Shown here piece by piece: positions 1-8,476 of a stretch of 64,000 nt of DNA. Position 1 is the stretch's first letter. Every line of letters starts with the position of its first letter. The DNA comes from Candidatus Laterigemmans baculatus (GTDB taxonomy: Bacteria > Planctomycetota > Planctomycetia > Pirellulales > Pirellulaceae). The notes below the pieces were generated by a model that saw only the letters and a list, made by a program, of their open reading frames with translations, ran no database searches and was not told where the DNA came from. Position numbers and translations under genes: made by a program. Location: positions 23,868 to 87,867 of the forward strand of contig NZ_WRPR01000034.1 of NCBI RefSeq assembly GCF_010367455.1, in the 5' to 3' direction.

Positions 1-26
1 CCGGGCGCTAGCCCCCGGTTCCTTTT

Positions 27-152
27 ACCCTCCCCCCGGGAGGGTCGGGCTCTTAGGCCCGGGGAGGGCCAGCTGAATTCGTCGTCGCTCAAGGCTCGAC
101 GTCCCGCGTCTCCCTCCCCGCTCGTCCCTCGCGACCCTCCCGGGGGGAGGGT
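27..152. repeat. Inverted repeat pair, 21-bp arms
   Basis: A 21-base arm at 27-47 reappears as its exact reverse complement at 132-152, separated by an 84-base spacer. Each arm is itself close to palindromic because it holds a C6 run followed by GGGAGGG. It lies just downstream of the DUF1207 gene, which ends at 179 on the minus strand, so it could act as a transcription terminator. It could equally be a dispersed intergenic repeat; no T-rich tail marks it as a classical intrinsic terminator. Confidence 0.6.
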
Positions 153-178
153 TCCGTTGCGGTGTTCTGACAGAGTCC

Positions 179-1354
179 TCAGAAGTCGTACCACAGTCCG
201 GCGCCGATCAGTTCCTCGTGATCGTCGTAGAACGAGAACTGGTTGCTCTTGCCGTTGTAGTAGTGCAGCCCGGTGCGGAGCAGACCGGTGTCGTAGCCGC
301 TTCGCCAGGCCCATCCGGCTTGGACCGTGACCGATCCGCCGTAATCGACTTCTTCCTGCAATCGGCCGTTGATCGCGTAGAACGGGGCTCCGCGGAGGCC
401 CGTCGCGCGGCGAGGCGCGCTCTCGATGCCGAAGGTGAACTCCCACGGCTCGCAGACGTCGTAGTAGAAGGCCCAGCCCGCTTCTCCATAGATCCGCGTC
501 TGCTCGGTCAGCCAATACGCTCCGCCGATGAACAGCACGTCGCGGCTGTAGTTCAACCGGTCGAAGGTGGGGAGGCGAATCAAAAATTCATCGCCCACAT
601 GCGAACTCAGGTGGTAGTACCCAAAGCGGGTCTGGAAGCGGCCAAAGGAGACCGCGATCGGGACCCCGGCGCGGAAGTCGACCGCCCGCACATCGTGCTC
701 CCGGTCCATATCCAGCCGCACTTGAGCCGAGCCTTCGATGTCCGCTTGAACGCCTCGCTTGAACGGTCCCGGCGTAGCATCGACGTAGCGGAAGATGCCG
801 AACCGGCCTCCCAGCGTCCCGTCGAGCAGCGTGCCGTCATCGGTCGCTTCGATCCACTGCCCCGCCAGCCGCGACGCTTTGGTGTCGGCCAGGTAGAACG
901 GGTAGAGCGATTCGTCGGGCAAGAACTCCCAGTGGTATCCGTTGCATTCCCCGCACTGGCACGCCGTGCTGGCAAAATCTTCGCTGCTGAAACTCCCTTC
1001 CCCGAATTCGCTCGCCATCGTCGATAACCAGCCGGGACGACTCACGATTCGCCCCTCGCTGGGCTCGACAGGAGCGTCACCGTACGCAGCGGTGGCGACT
1101 CGCGGAACCGGAGCCGGAGAAGCAGCTTCGTAGTAGGCCGCCATGTCGGGACGATCGTCCGCCTCCGCACCCCGCACCCGGCCGTTGCCAAAAACCACCC
1201 ACACGGCGGCGGCGACGAGCAGGTAAACCCAGGACAGCTTCGCCACGGCGAGCAACTGCAGGCGACTGTGGTAAACGAGCGTCGCTGGAACCGCGATGAC
1301 GGTTCCGGCGGAGCGGTGACCACAGTGCGTGAAGGACGGATGGTGTCGGTGCAT
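179..1354 (-). CDS. DUF1207 family exported protein
   Basis: This 391-residue protein has a hydrophobic stretch at about residues 34-56 that would act as a signal peptide or anchor. A Cys-rich CxCGEC segment follows at about 132-137. The rest matches DUF1207 as I know it: a WEFLPDE segment near 142-148, then YLADTKASR, GGRFG and a beta-rich C-terminus ending in WYDF, as in outer-membrane beta-barrels. DUF1207 is common in Planctomycetes and has no assigned function. I infer a surface or outer-membrane location. The start is uncertain because there is no clear ribosome binding site and the N-terminal 30 residues are unusually His/Pro-rich, so an internal start is possible. It is transcribed away from the next gene across a 440-base divergent region. 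Confidence 0.75.
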   Translation of the reverse strand: MHRHHPSFTHCGHRSAGTVIAVPATLVYHSRLQLLAVAKLSWVYLLVAAAVWVVFGNGRVRGAEADDRPDMAAYYEAASPAPVPRVATAAYGDAPVEPSEGRIVSRPGWLSTMASEFGEGSFSSEDFASTACQCGECNGYHWEFLPDESLYPFYLADTKASRLAGQWIEATDDGTLLDGTLGGRFGIFRYVDATPGPFKRGVQADIEGSAQVRLDMDREHDVRAVDFRAGVPIAVSFGRFQTRFGYYHLSSHVGDEFLIRLPTFDRLNYSRDVLFIGGAYWLTEQTRIYGEAGWAFYYDVCEPWEFTFGIESAPRRATGLRGAPFYAINGRLQEEVDYGGSVTVQAGWAWRSGYDTGLLRTGLHYYNGKSNQFSFYDDHEELIGAGLWYDF

Positions 1355-1794
1355 GGAACTTCTGGTGTCCGCTCAGGAAGGACCCGGACGATAGGATCTG
1401 TCTCGATTCATCGGCCCGTGCTCCGCCCAATTCGCGTCGAGCAACGACTCCGCCGACCACTTTTCCCACTCTGACTATTTTTCCTGTCCGTTCGCTGCTG
1501 CCCGATCCCTCCGACTCGAACGCTCCGGAGAGGGGGGTAGGCATGCGATTCGGGTGGTTCGCCGGCGCGACCGACACGTTTTCCCCAGCCCCAAAACCTC
1601 CCGCTCCACGAGCCTCGGGAACAAAACCTCCAGCCATATCCCTCCCTCGGCCAGTTTGTGGTGCCAAATACCCGGCGGGGCTTTCACTCGCCCTGCCCGG
1701 GCCGTACCGTTCCCAAGTGACGCGAGGCACCTCTCGAAACGCCTCCTTGCCACGACCCGCTCCCGAGCCCTTCTCACGCAATACAAGGCCACTG
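1355..1794. other. Divergent intergenic region, no gene seen
   Basis: These 440 bases lie between two divergently transcribed genes and should hold promoters for both. Reading frames here continue upstream of the ATG at 1795 but look unlike coding sequence, being Pro/Arg/Ser-rich with no recognisable motif. I see no RNA gene, no repeat and no convincing promoter hexamers. Confidence 0.5.
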
Positions 1795-2829
1795 ATGGAA
1801 AGCGACCTCGAATACGAAGTGCCGTTTGAAACCAGCGACGACTCGACCCCCGAGGCCGTCACCCCCGCGGCCGTCACCCCCGAGGCCGTTTCGGAGGATG
1901 TCGTTTCGGAGGACGCCGCTTCCCTGCCTGCCGGTTCACAGCACGAGGTTTTGCAGGACGAGGTTTTGCAGGACGAGGTTTTGCAGGACGGTGCTTCACT
2001 GGAAGACGGTTCGCTGGAGGATGCCGCGGAAGCCTCCAGCGAACCGTTCATCGGCCAGTGGAATCGGTTGATCAGCAGCACCAACTGGGAGAAGGGGCGA
2101 ATTATCAGCGAGTGGCGCGCGCGGCTCGAGGCCGATGGGGCGGCCGCAGCGGAGTATTCCGATGAAGCCTGGGCGCGTCGCGTGGGCGGAGTGACAGCTC
2201 CCCACGTCGGCCGCCTCCGCCGCGTCTACCAACGCTTCGCCGACCAGTACGAGACGTACCCCGGGTTGTACTGGAGCCACTTCCTGGCGGCCCTCGACTG
2301 GGACGATGCCCCGCTTTGGCTCGAAGGGGCCGTGCGGAGTGGTTGGAGCATCTCGCAGATGCGCCAGCAGCGGTGGGAAGCCAATGGAGCCCGCCCCGAG
2401 GACCAACCGCAGGCGGCCGAGATCGTCTCGAGCGACACCGACGAGGACGTGGTCGTGCCGGCTCAGGGAGGCGGCAACGAGGGGCGGAATGAAGGGCGGT
2501 TTGAGAACGAACCGGACGGGATTTCCGCCGGACCCGTTCGCGAAGAACCCGACTTTGGCGACGCCGATGACGCCCCGTTCGCAGCCGGGGACGACCCTGC
2601 CGCCGCCGCCGAAGGAGAGCAGGACAATCTCGATGGCCCCGGCTCGCCGTCGCTCGTGCAGCCGTTCGCCGGTTTGCCCGACCTTCCGGCCGACATGAGC
2701 GAAGCCCTCGAGATGTTCAAGCTGTCGATCATCCGTCACAAAGCGGACGGTTGGCGAGACGTCGCCCCCGAAGCGGTCATCCGGACCCTCGAAGGCCTGA
2801 CCATCCTCGTCAGCTCCCGCTCGGAGTAA
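1795..2829 (+). CDS. Conserved planctomycete hypothetical protein
   Basis: A 344-residue acidic protein of unknown function. The frame is open upstream to 1543, but composition changes at the ATG at 1795, which I take as the start. Residues 18-75 are low complexity and include two in-frame 15-bp tandem repeats (three copies each, at 1846-1890 and 1945-1989) encoding TPEAV-like and EVLQD units. The conserved core at about residues 85-200 is Trp/Tyr-rich, with segments such as WEKGRIISEWR, EAWARRVGGVT, HVGRLRRVY and YWSHF. An acidic linker follows, then a short C-terminal helix-rich block. I recognise the core as a conserved planctomycete protein but know no function. The DEAWARRV and HVGRLRRVY blocks could be helix-turn-helix-like, which is only a guess. 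Confidence 0.7.
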   Translation: MESDLEYEVPFETSDDSTPEAVTPAAVTPEAVSEDVVSEDAASLPAGSQHEVLQDEVLQDEVLQDGASLEDGSLEDAAEASSEPFIGQWNRLISSTNWEKGRIISEWRARLEADGAAAAEYSDEAWARRVGGVTAPHVGRLRRVYQRFADQYETYPGLYWSHFLAALDWDDAPLWLEGAVRSGWSISQMRQQRWEANGARPEDQPQAAEIVSSDTDEDVVVPAQGGGNEGRNEGRFENEPDGISAGPVREEPDFGDADDAPFAAGDDPAAAAEGEQDNLDGPGSPSLVQPFAGLPDLPADMSEALEMFKLSIIRHKADGWRDVAPEAVIRTLEGLTILVSSRSE

Positions 2830-2861
2830 TTTTAAGCAGTGCACAGCGGTCGGTGGCTCAG

Positions 2862-2928
2862 TCGTTTAACGGCAAGCCGAAGGCGACTGCTTATGAAACA
2901 CAGTCGCCTTCGGCTTGCCGTTAAACGA
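2862..2928. repeat. Perfect 28-bp hairpin between convergent genes
   Basis: Bases 2862-2889 and 2901-2928 are exact reverse complements, giving a 28-bp stem with an 11-base loop. The element sits between the plus-strand gene ending at 2829 and the minus-strand gene ending at 2980, so it is placed to be a bidirectional terminator. The stem contains the core GGCAAGCCGAAGGCGACTG and has no U-tract. A perfect long stem like this is also typical of REP-like or small non-autonomous palindromic elements. Confidence 0.7.
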
Positions 2929-2979
2929 TATTTCCTCGAGCGGTCCCGCTGCGAACGAATTCAATGTGGCGCTGCCCAG

Positions 2980-3480
2980 CTACTCTGACCTGCCGGCGAG
3001 CAGCTTGTACGCGTAGCCGGCGGCAAGGCCTCCAAGGGTGTACCAGCTGATCGCCATCGCCTGGGTTGCCGCGGTGCGGCCGCTCGGGGATTCGCCGAGC
3101 CCCATCCGCGGCGGCAAGGCTACGGCGCCGATTCCCGCGGCCAACCCAAGCAGCGTCCCTCGCACCGGTGCCGTCTCCGGTTTGCCCGTGGCGACCAGAC
3201 TGTAGTACACGCTGTTCGAGACAATGTCGCCAACCAAGGCGGCCTGATGCAGATGCGGCTGCGACGGGGGCTCCAGGTCGAGCGCCCGCATCGTTTTCGC
3301 GATCGTGCGTTCCCCGAGCGTATCCATCCGCGGCGCTTCGGCGACGCAGCATCGGGCCAACTGATGCACGGCGGTGAGCGCCAGGGCGCCGGCTAACCCG
3401 CTCGCTAGAGCTTCGAAACCGGTATGGGACTGGGAATGGGCCCCTGCCCTTAACGCCATCAATGTCTGTAAGCCTGACAT
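2980..3480 (-). CDS. Small hypothetical membrane protein
   Basis: The frame is open to 3669, but the ATG at 3480 is preceded by a good AGGAG site in the sequence GGAGCTTTGGAG. This gives a 166-residue protein starting MSGLQTLMALRAG. It has about three hydrophobic segments: near residues 24-40 (GLAGALALTAVH), 100-120 (LLGLAAGIGAVALPP) and 140-158 (AISWYTLGGLAAGYAYKLL). It is probably an inner-membrane protein. I recognise no family and no catalytic motif. It converges with the upstream plus-strand gene across the 2862-2928 hairpin. Confidence 0.6.
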   Translation of the reverse strand: MSGLQTLMALRAGAHSQSHTGFEALASGLAGALALTAVHQLARCCVAEAPRMDTLGERTIAKTMRALDLEPPSQPHLHQAALVGDIVSNSVYYSLVATGKPETAPVRGTLLGLAAGIGAVALPPRMGLGESPSGRTAATQAMAISWYTLGGLAAGYAYKLLAGRSE

Positions 3481-3722
3481 CTCCAAAGCTCCTGAAGTCA
3501 CTCTGCGGCTGATGTTTCCGTGGCGCTGCGCGTACAGCCCCGGGGGGAGCGCCCTGGTGCAACTGATGCGCCTTGCCTTGGCCAGCCCCGCTGCGCTGGC
3601 CGAGCGCTCGCCGTCGCTGACTCCGCACCTGGCCGTCGAGAAAGTACGTTCGCCTTTCCAGGCGGACATTCGAAGTGCCCTCAGTTGGGCTCAAAAAGTC
3701 TGAGGTGCGTCGCCCGAGCGAC

Positions 3723-4205
3723 CTATTCGTCTTCGCCAGGGGCCGACATGTGTTTGGCGATGTAAGCCGGCTCGCCCAGCCGCTTGATCAGGTCGAGCTG
3801 CAGTTCGAGCCACGACATGTGCCCTTCCTCGTCGACGACGATCCGCTCGAAAAGCATCCGCGAGCCGATGTCACCGGCGTCGGCGGCTTGTCGGGCGGCG
3901 GTGGTGTAGAACGCAATGGCTTCTTGCTCGTCGGCCAGGTCCGCTTCGAACATTTCATTCAGCGACTTGGCCGTGCTCGGTGATTTGGCGAATACCACGT
4001 CGGGCTCACCCTTGAGAAACAGGATCCGCTCGATGAAGGCATCGGAGTGACCGAGCTCTTCCTGCATTTCCTCCCGCATCTTGTCGGCGAGCCGGTCGAT
4101 CCCCCAGTCGTCGAGCACGCTGGCGTGCAGTTGATACTGGTGGGCGGCCGTCAATTCCATGGCCAGCGAAGTTTGCAGGTTTCGCAGCGTGTCAGCACGG
4201 GTCAT
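3723..4205 (-). CDS. bfr: Bacterioferritin-like ferritin, haem Met absent
   Basis: A 160-residue four-helix ferritin, close to the usual 155-160 residues of bacterioferritin. It would store iron by oxidising Fe(II) at a di-iron centre in the cytoplasm. Ligand positions are visible: Glu17 in the first helix, Glu50 and His53 in EELGH, a Glu in DLADEQEA, and Glu and His in DEEGH. In E. coli Bfr the haem is held by Met52 within EMKH. Here that position is Leu in ELGH, so haem binding between subunits is unlikely. Length, helix order and the LDLIKRLG C-terminus still favour Bfr over Dps or ferritin proper. Confidence 0.85.
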   Translation of the reverse strand: MTRADTLRNLQTSLAMELTAAHQYQLHASVLDDWGIDRLADKMREEMQEELGHSDAFIERILFLKGEPDVVFAKSPSTAKSLNEMFEADLADEQEAIAFYTTAARQAADAGDIGSRMLFERIVVDEEGHMSWLELQLDLIKRLGEPAYIAKHMSAPGEDE

Positions 4206-4660
4206 CGGTGAATCAACTCAGGAGGGAGGGGAAAAAGTTAGGGGAGGCCAGCAGCGGCCGTTATAGGGGTGCTTCGAAAGCTCGAGCAATCCCTATGCCA
4301 ATGTCTCGGCCGCCCGAGCAGGCGCTCAGCCGCCCGAGAAGGCGCTCGACCGCCCGAGCAGGCGGCTGCGGGCTGCTTCGCCAGCAGCCCCAGTAACTTG
4401 CTGCTGGCAACCTCGTGACCTGCCGCTGGCAACCTCGTGACCTGCCGCTGGCAACCTGGTGACTTGCCGCAGCCACTGCTCCCACGCTTCCGGCACTCGC
4501 GAGCGACTCGCCTGGCGCGCAGTCTGCACTCCGCTTCGCCACGAAGCCCTCTGGCTTTCCGAACAAGCTCCACTCAGCAGGCTCGTGGCTTCTCGTGGCT
4601 TGTTGACAGAGTGCTCTAAATACCGCTCCCCCCCCTCGACTCTTCAGGAGATCCGCTCCG
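4206..4660. other. Intergenic region with two tandem repeat arrays
   Basis: The region lies between the divergent ferritin-like gene and the PfpI-family gene. It holds a 20-bp unit repeated three times at 4310-4369 (core CGCCCGAGCAGGCGCTC) and a 22-bp unit repeated three times at about 4404-4469 (core CTGGCAACCTCGTGACC). No gene is convincing here; the apparent reading frames are Arg/Ala-rich translations of the repeats. A TTGACA hexamer at 4603-4608 lacks a properly spaced -10. Confidence 0.6.
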
Positions 4661-5227
4661 ATGGCAGCTCAACCCCTTCAAGGAAAACGCATCGCCCTGC
4701 TGGCAACCGATGGTGTCGAACAGGTCGAATTGACCGAGCCCTGGGAAGCAGTCAAGAAGGCCGGGGCCACCGTGGAACTGATCTCCCTCAAAGCGGGCAA
4801 GATCCAAGGCGTGCATCACGACGAAAAAGGGGATCAATTCCCCGTCGACAAAGTGATCGACGACGTATCGGCGGAAGATTACGACGGACTGCTCCTCCCG
4901 GGTGGCGTGTTCAACCCCGATGCGCTACGGATGAACGAGGTCGCAGTCGACTTCGTCCGCGACTTTTTCAAACAGTCCAAACCGGTCGCCGCGATTTGCC
5001 ACGGCCCCTGGATGCTGGTCGAAGCGGGCGTCGTCGAGGGGCGGACGCTCACGTCGTGGCCGAGTGTGAAGACCGACATCCGCAACGCGGGCGGAACTTG
5101 GGTCGACCAGGAATGCGTCGTCGATCAAGGACTGGTAACCAGCCGCAAGCCGGACGACCTAAAGGCTTTCTGCGGCAAAGCGGTGGAGGAATTCGCCGAA
5201 GGCAAACATGCCAGCCAGACCGCCTAA
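4661..5227 (+). CDS. PfpI/DJ-1 family protein (YhbO-like)
   Basis: A 188-residue single-domain DJ-1/PfpI protein, the normal size for E. coli YhbO and PfpI. Members are described as cysteine proteases or, more recently, glyoxalase or protein deglycase enzymes protecting against dicarbonyl stress in the cytoplasm. The nucleophile elbow is AICHGPW with Cys113 followed by His114. The acidic partner region is near VEQVELTEPWEA (Glu at about 20-24) and LLLPGGVFNPD forms the usual loop. An AGGAG site lies ahead of the ATG at 4661. Its stop codon overlaps that of the convergent lepA gene by four bases (5224-5227), leaving no room for a terminator. Confidence 0.9.
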   Translation: MAAQPLQGKRIALLATDGVEQVELTEPWEAVKKAGATVELISLKAGKIQGVHHDEKGDQFPVDKVIDDVSAEDYDGLLLPGGVFNPDALRMNEVAVDFVRDFFKQSKPVAAICHGPWMLVEAGVVEGRTLTSWPSVKTDIRNAGGTWVDQECVVDQGLVTSRKPDDLKAFCGKAVEEFAEGKHASQTA

Positions 5228-7020
5228 GCCTTGTCCGCTCGGAGCACCGAGATAAAAGCTTTTTGAGGAATATTGACGCTGCCGAACTGCTTCATCTTCG
5301 CCTTGCCTTTCTTCTGCTTTTCGAGCAGCTTTTTCTTCCGCGTCACATCGCCTCCGTACAGTTTCGCGGTGACGTCCTTGCGGTAAGGCTGGATGGTGGC
5401 CCGTGCGATAATCGTCCCGCCGATGGCACCTTGAATCGGAATCTTGAACTGGTGCCGCGGAATCGCCTCGGCCAATTGCTCGCAGTAATGCAGCGCCCGA
5501 GCCCGCGCCTTATCGCGGTGCACTAAGTAGGAGAGGGCGTCGACCGGTTCTTTGTTGACGAGGATATCGACCTTGACCACATCGGTCGGTCGATATTCGA
5601 TCGGAACGTAGTCGAAGGAACCATACCCACGCGTGATCATTTTGAGTTTGCCATAAAACTCGAACAGCACTTCGCCGAGCGGCATCTCACTGGTCACTTC
5701 GACGCGGCTCGAGGTGAGGTAGTTCATCGTTTGGCTCTCCGAACGATGCTCCCTGCAGAGCTCCATGACTGGCCCGACGTATTCCTCCGGGATCAGGATC
5801 GACGCCTTGATATAAGGTTCTGTCGCGGACTCGATGTTCGTGGGATCCGGCCAGTTACTGGGGTTGTCGACTTCGATGGTCGTGCCGTCTTTGAGCGACA
5901 GCTTGTACTTCACCGAGGGGGCCGAAATCACCAGTCCAAGATCGAATTCTCGCTCCAGTCGCTCCTGGATCACGTCCAAGTGGAGCAGCCCGAGAAAGCC
6001 GCAGCGGAAACCGAAGCCGAGTGCGGCGGAGCTATCCTTCTCGAATGTCAGCGCAGCGTCGTTGATCGACAATTTTTCGAGCGCCTTCGTCAGGTCCTGA
6101 TACTCATCGGTGCTCATCGGGTAGATCGACGAAAAGACAACCTGCTTCGCTTTTTGGTAGCCGGGAATCGGTTCAGCGGCCTGGTGGTCGAGCAGCGTCA
6201 GGGTGTCGCCGATCTCGATGTCCTGGACGCTCTTGACTCCCGCGACGATGTAACCAACTTCGCCAGCACTCAGCTGTGGCTTGGGGTTGAGCTGCAATTG
6301 GTTGTAGCCCAGTTCGTCCACTTTGTAGTCGCGTCCGGAATGCATGAAGTGGATCGTGTCGCCCTGCTTGAGCGTTCCCTCCATTACCCGGCACTGCAGA
6401 ATCACGCCGCGATACCGATCGAAGTGGGCGTCGAAGACGAGCGCCTTGAGTGGGGCTTCGGGATCGCCTTGAGGAGGAGGTAGGTGTTTGACGATGCCCG
6501 CCAAAACCGCTTCGATTCCCTCGCCGGTCTTCGCGGAGACGGGGATTGCTGCAAACGGGTCGAGTCCCAGGTCCGCCTCGATCTCCTCGCGCGCCCGGTC
6601 CACATCCGCCGCAGGCAGATCGATCTTGTTAATGACCGGAAGGAGCTCCAGGTCATATTCAAGCGCGAGATAGAGATTGGCGATCGTCTGCGCCTCGACT
6701 CCCTGAGAAGCGTCGACAAGGATCAGCGCTCCTTCGCAGGCCATCAGCGAGCGTCGCACCTCGTGGGAGAAATCGACGTGGCCGGGCGTATCGATGAGGT
6801 TCAGTAAATAATCGTCGCCTTCCGGCGTGCGGTAGTTCAGCGTGATCGTGTTGCTCTTGATCGTGATCCCCCGCTCACGCTCGATATCCATCGAATCGAG
6901 CATTTGGTCGTGGAATTCACGCTGTGTCACCGCTCCACAGGCTTGAATCAAGCGATCGGCGAGTGTCGATTTTCCATGGTCGATGTGCGCGATGATGCAG
7001 AAGTTGCGAATGCGTTTCAT
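5224..7020 (-). CDS. lepA: Elongation factor 4, LepA GTPase
   Basis: About 598 residues, full length for LepA/EF4, the ribosome-associated GTPase that back-translocates or remodels stalled ribosomes. G1 is AHIDHGKST near the N-terminus, switch I carries RERGITIK, G3 is DTPGH, G4 is NKIDLP and G5 is SAKTGEG. The C-terminal domain specific to LepA, including YGGDVTRKKKLLEKQKKGK near the end, is present, which separates it from EF-G and TypA. I prefer the ATG at 7020 (MKRIRNF) over the in-frame ATG at 7032 because homologues begin there, though both are possible. It lies 25 bases after the esterase gene's stop and is probably co-transcribed with it. Confidence 0.97.
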   Translation of the reverse strand: MKRIRNFCIIAHIDHGKSTLADRLIQACGAVTQREFHDQMLDSMDIERERGITIKSNTITLNYRTPEGDDYLLNLIDTPGHVDFSHEVRRSLMACEGALILVDASQGVEAQTIANLYLALEYDLELLPVINKIDLPAADVDRAREEIEADLGLDPFAAIPVSAKTGEGIEAVLAGIVKHLPPPQGDPEAPLKALVFDAHFDRYRGVILQCRVMEGTLKQGDTIHFMHSGRDYKVDELGYNQLQLNPKPQLSAGEVGYIVAGVKSVQDIEIGDTLTLLDHQAAEPIPGYQKAKQVVFSSIYPMSTDEYQDLTKALEKLSINDAALTFEKDSSAALGFGFRCGFLGLLHLDVIQERLEREFDLGLVISAPSVKYKLSLKDGTTIEVDNPSNWPDPTNIESATEPYIKASILIPEEYVGPVMELCREHRSESQTMNYLTSSRVEVTSEMPLGEVLFEFYGKLKMITRGYGSFDYVPIEYRPTDVVKVDILVNKEPVDALSYLVHRDKARARALHYCEQLAEAIPRHQFKIPIQGAIGGTIIARATIQPYRKDVTAKLYGGDVTRKKKLLEKQKKGKAKMKQFGSVNIPQKAFISVLRADKA

Positions 7021-7045
7021 TCTTTCAATCATGTTTATAAGTGGT

Positions 7046-7951
7046 TCAGTTGCCCTGGCCCTTCAGGTGCTTGTTCAGGAACTCGAGGACAACCGGTCGC
7101 AGGTCGCGTTGTTTCGGTTGCAGATGAAACGTGTGGGGAGCATCCGGGATGATGATCAATTGGTGCTCCACGCCCGCTTCCTGAAGGGCTGCGGCGAAAT
7201 CTTCCGAATCGCTCACGGCCACCGTCGTGTCGGCGGTCCCATGCAGGATCAAGACTGGCGGATCCGCGGGATCAAGATGCGAGAGCGGCGTGATCTGCCG
7301 ACACAGCTCGGGAGCTTCTTCGCACGACTTCCCGATCAACCGCCGAACCCGGTGATCGACGCGAGCCATTGGACCGTACATGTCGATCACCGCTTGCACG
7401 CGGCAGGAGATGTTCGGATACGGCTCCGACGGATCGAGCCCCGACTCCGGCCCCGTCACGCCGACCATCGCTGCTAAATGGCCTCCGGCCGAGCCGCCGA
7501 TGACGCCGATGTTTTCGGGATCGATCTGAAGGCGATCGGCGTTGGCTCGCAGCCACTGCACGGCGACTTTGCAATCGTGAAGATTCTGCGGCCAGATGGG
7601 CGGACCGCTTCTCGGCTGCAGGAGGTAGTTGATGCTGATGCACACGTACCCGTTCTGAGCGAGCGTGGTACCGATATTCTGTTCGCGGCTCGCTCCCTTG
7701 TCGCCTCCCGACCAGCCGCCACCGTGGATGATCACGATGCCCGGGTAGCGTGCGGCGGCGTCGCTCGCCGGCGGCAGATAAAGATCGCCCTTCTCCGCCC
7801 GCTCAGGACCGAGGTAGGCAACGTCCTTTTCCACCCGCACGTCTCCAGGGGCGGCGGAAGCCTGCGGAGTGACTCCCAGGCAAAGCACGGGGGCCCCCAG
7901 GCCGAGCACCAAGGCACCGAGCAGACGAATTGAGCGGCAAGCGAACCTCAT
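7046..7951 (-). CDS. Exported alpha/beta hydrolase, BD-FAE esterase-like
   Basis: A 301-residue protein with a signal peptide (Arg-rich start, hydrophobic 9-26, Ala-rich cleavage region near 31-34), so probably periplasmic. The catalytic elements are visible: oxyanion loop HGGGW at 76-80, nucleophile elbow GGSAGG with Ser154, an acidic residue in HGTADTTV, and the catalytic His in PDAPHTFH near the C-terminus. This fits the esterase/lipase group related to carboxylesterases and feruloyl esterases. The substrate cannot be read from sequence. It lies immediately upstream of lepA on the same strand, with a gap of about 25 bases or less depending on the lepA start. Confidence 0.85.
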   Translation of the reverse strand: MRFACRSIRLLGALVLGLGAPVLCLGVTPQASAAPGDVRVEKDVAYLGPERAEKGDLYLPPASDAAARYPGIVIIHGGGWSGGDKGASREQNIGTTLAQNGYVCISINYLLQPRSGPPIWPQNLHDCKVAVQWLRANADRLQIDPENIGVIGGSAGGHLAAMVGVTGPESGLDPSEPYPNISCRVQAVIDMYGPMARVDHRVRRLIGKSCEEAPELCRQITPLSHLDPADPPVLILHGTADTTVAVSDSEDFAAALQEAGVEHQLIIIPDAPHTFHLQPKQRDLRPVVLEFLNKHLKGQGN

Positions 7952-8476
7952 GGCAGCATTCTCGGGTTAGGGACTTCGGATGAGCGGGCAAGCAGTTCTT
8001 CGACGCCAGTAGAACGCAAACCGCCGCTCGAGCTCAATCGCCTGGCCGGTGGCCGGTGGCCGGTGGCCGGTAGCCGGTAGCCGGTAGCCGGTAGCCGGTA
8101 GCCGGTAGCCGGTGGCCGGTGGCTGGTAGCTGGGGGCCGGTGGCCGGTGGCTGGTAGCTGGTGGCCGGTGGCCGGTGGCCGGTGGCCGGTGGCCGGTGGC
8201 CGGTGGCCGGTAGCTGGTAGCTGGGGGCTGGTCGTGGCGGGGACCTGATGGCCCTCTCGAGGGGGGGCAGCGGTGCATATTTCGCCACGGCGGACAAACG
8301 GCCGTCCTCCACCCAGCCCGCCCTTGCAGAGCACTCGATTCGGGGTTTAATGAAACTCAGTATCAAGAAAGGTCGGAGGCGGAACGGTCGGCGGCGGTCG
8401 CTTGCTCCCCTGTCTCGATGCTCTCCTGCCCTGACACCCCACCCCGACGCCCCCCTGAGTCTGGAGGTCCTCTCCC
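7952..8476. other. Divergent intergenic region with heptamer array
   Basis: This 525-base region separates the minus-strand esterase gene from the plus-strand DUF1559 gene and must hold both promoters. Its central 189 bases are the heptamer repeat annotated separately. The reading frames through the array (PATGHRP-type repeats) are by-products of the 7-bp period and I do not call them genes. The remaining flanks show no other recognised feature. Confidence 0.5.
8044..8232. repeat. Heptamer tandem array, 27 copies
   Basis: There are twenty-seven contiguous 7-bp units with no indel. The dominant unit is GGCCGGT, with a block of six AGCCGGT at 8072-8113 and scattered GGCTGGT, AGCTGGT and AGCTGGG variants. 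Variation is confined to the first and fourth positions, plus the last position of two units, and identical variants are clustered. That pattern is what repeated slippage or unequal crossing-over gives. It is a hypervariable-type minisatellite in an intergenic promoter region. It has no direct coding role that I can see. Confidence 0.9.

Noticed and set aside
4603..4622. TTGACA-TAAATA promoter candidate
   Set aside because: The spacing of about eight bases is too short for a sigma-70 promoter.
7967..8334. Long minus-strand frames with PATGHRP repeats
   Set aside because: They are produced by the 7-bp repeat read in all three frames; no start or homology, and the period explains them.
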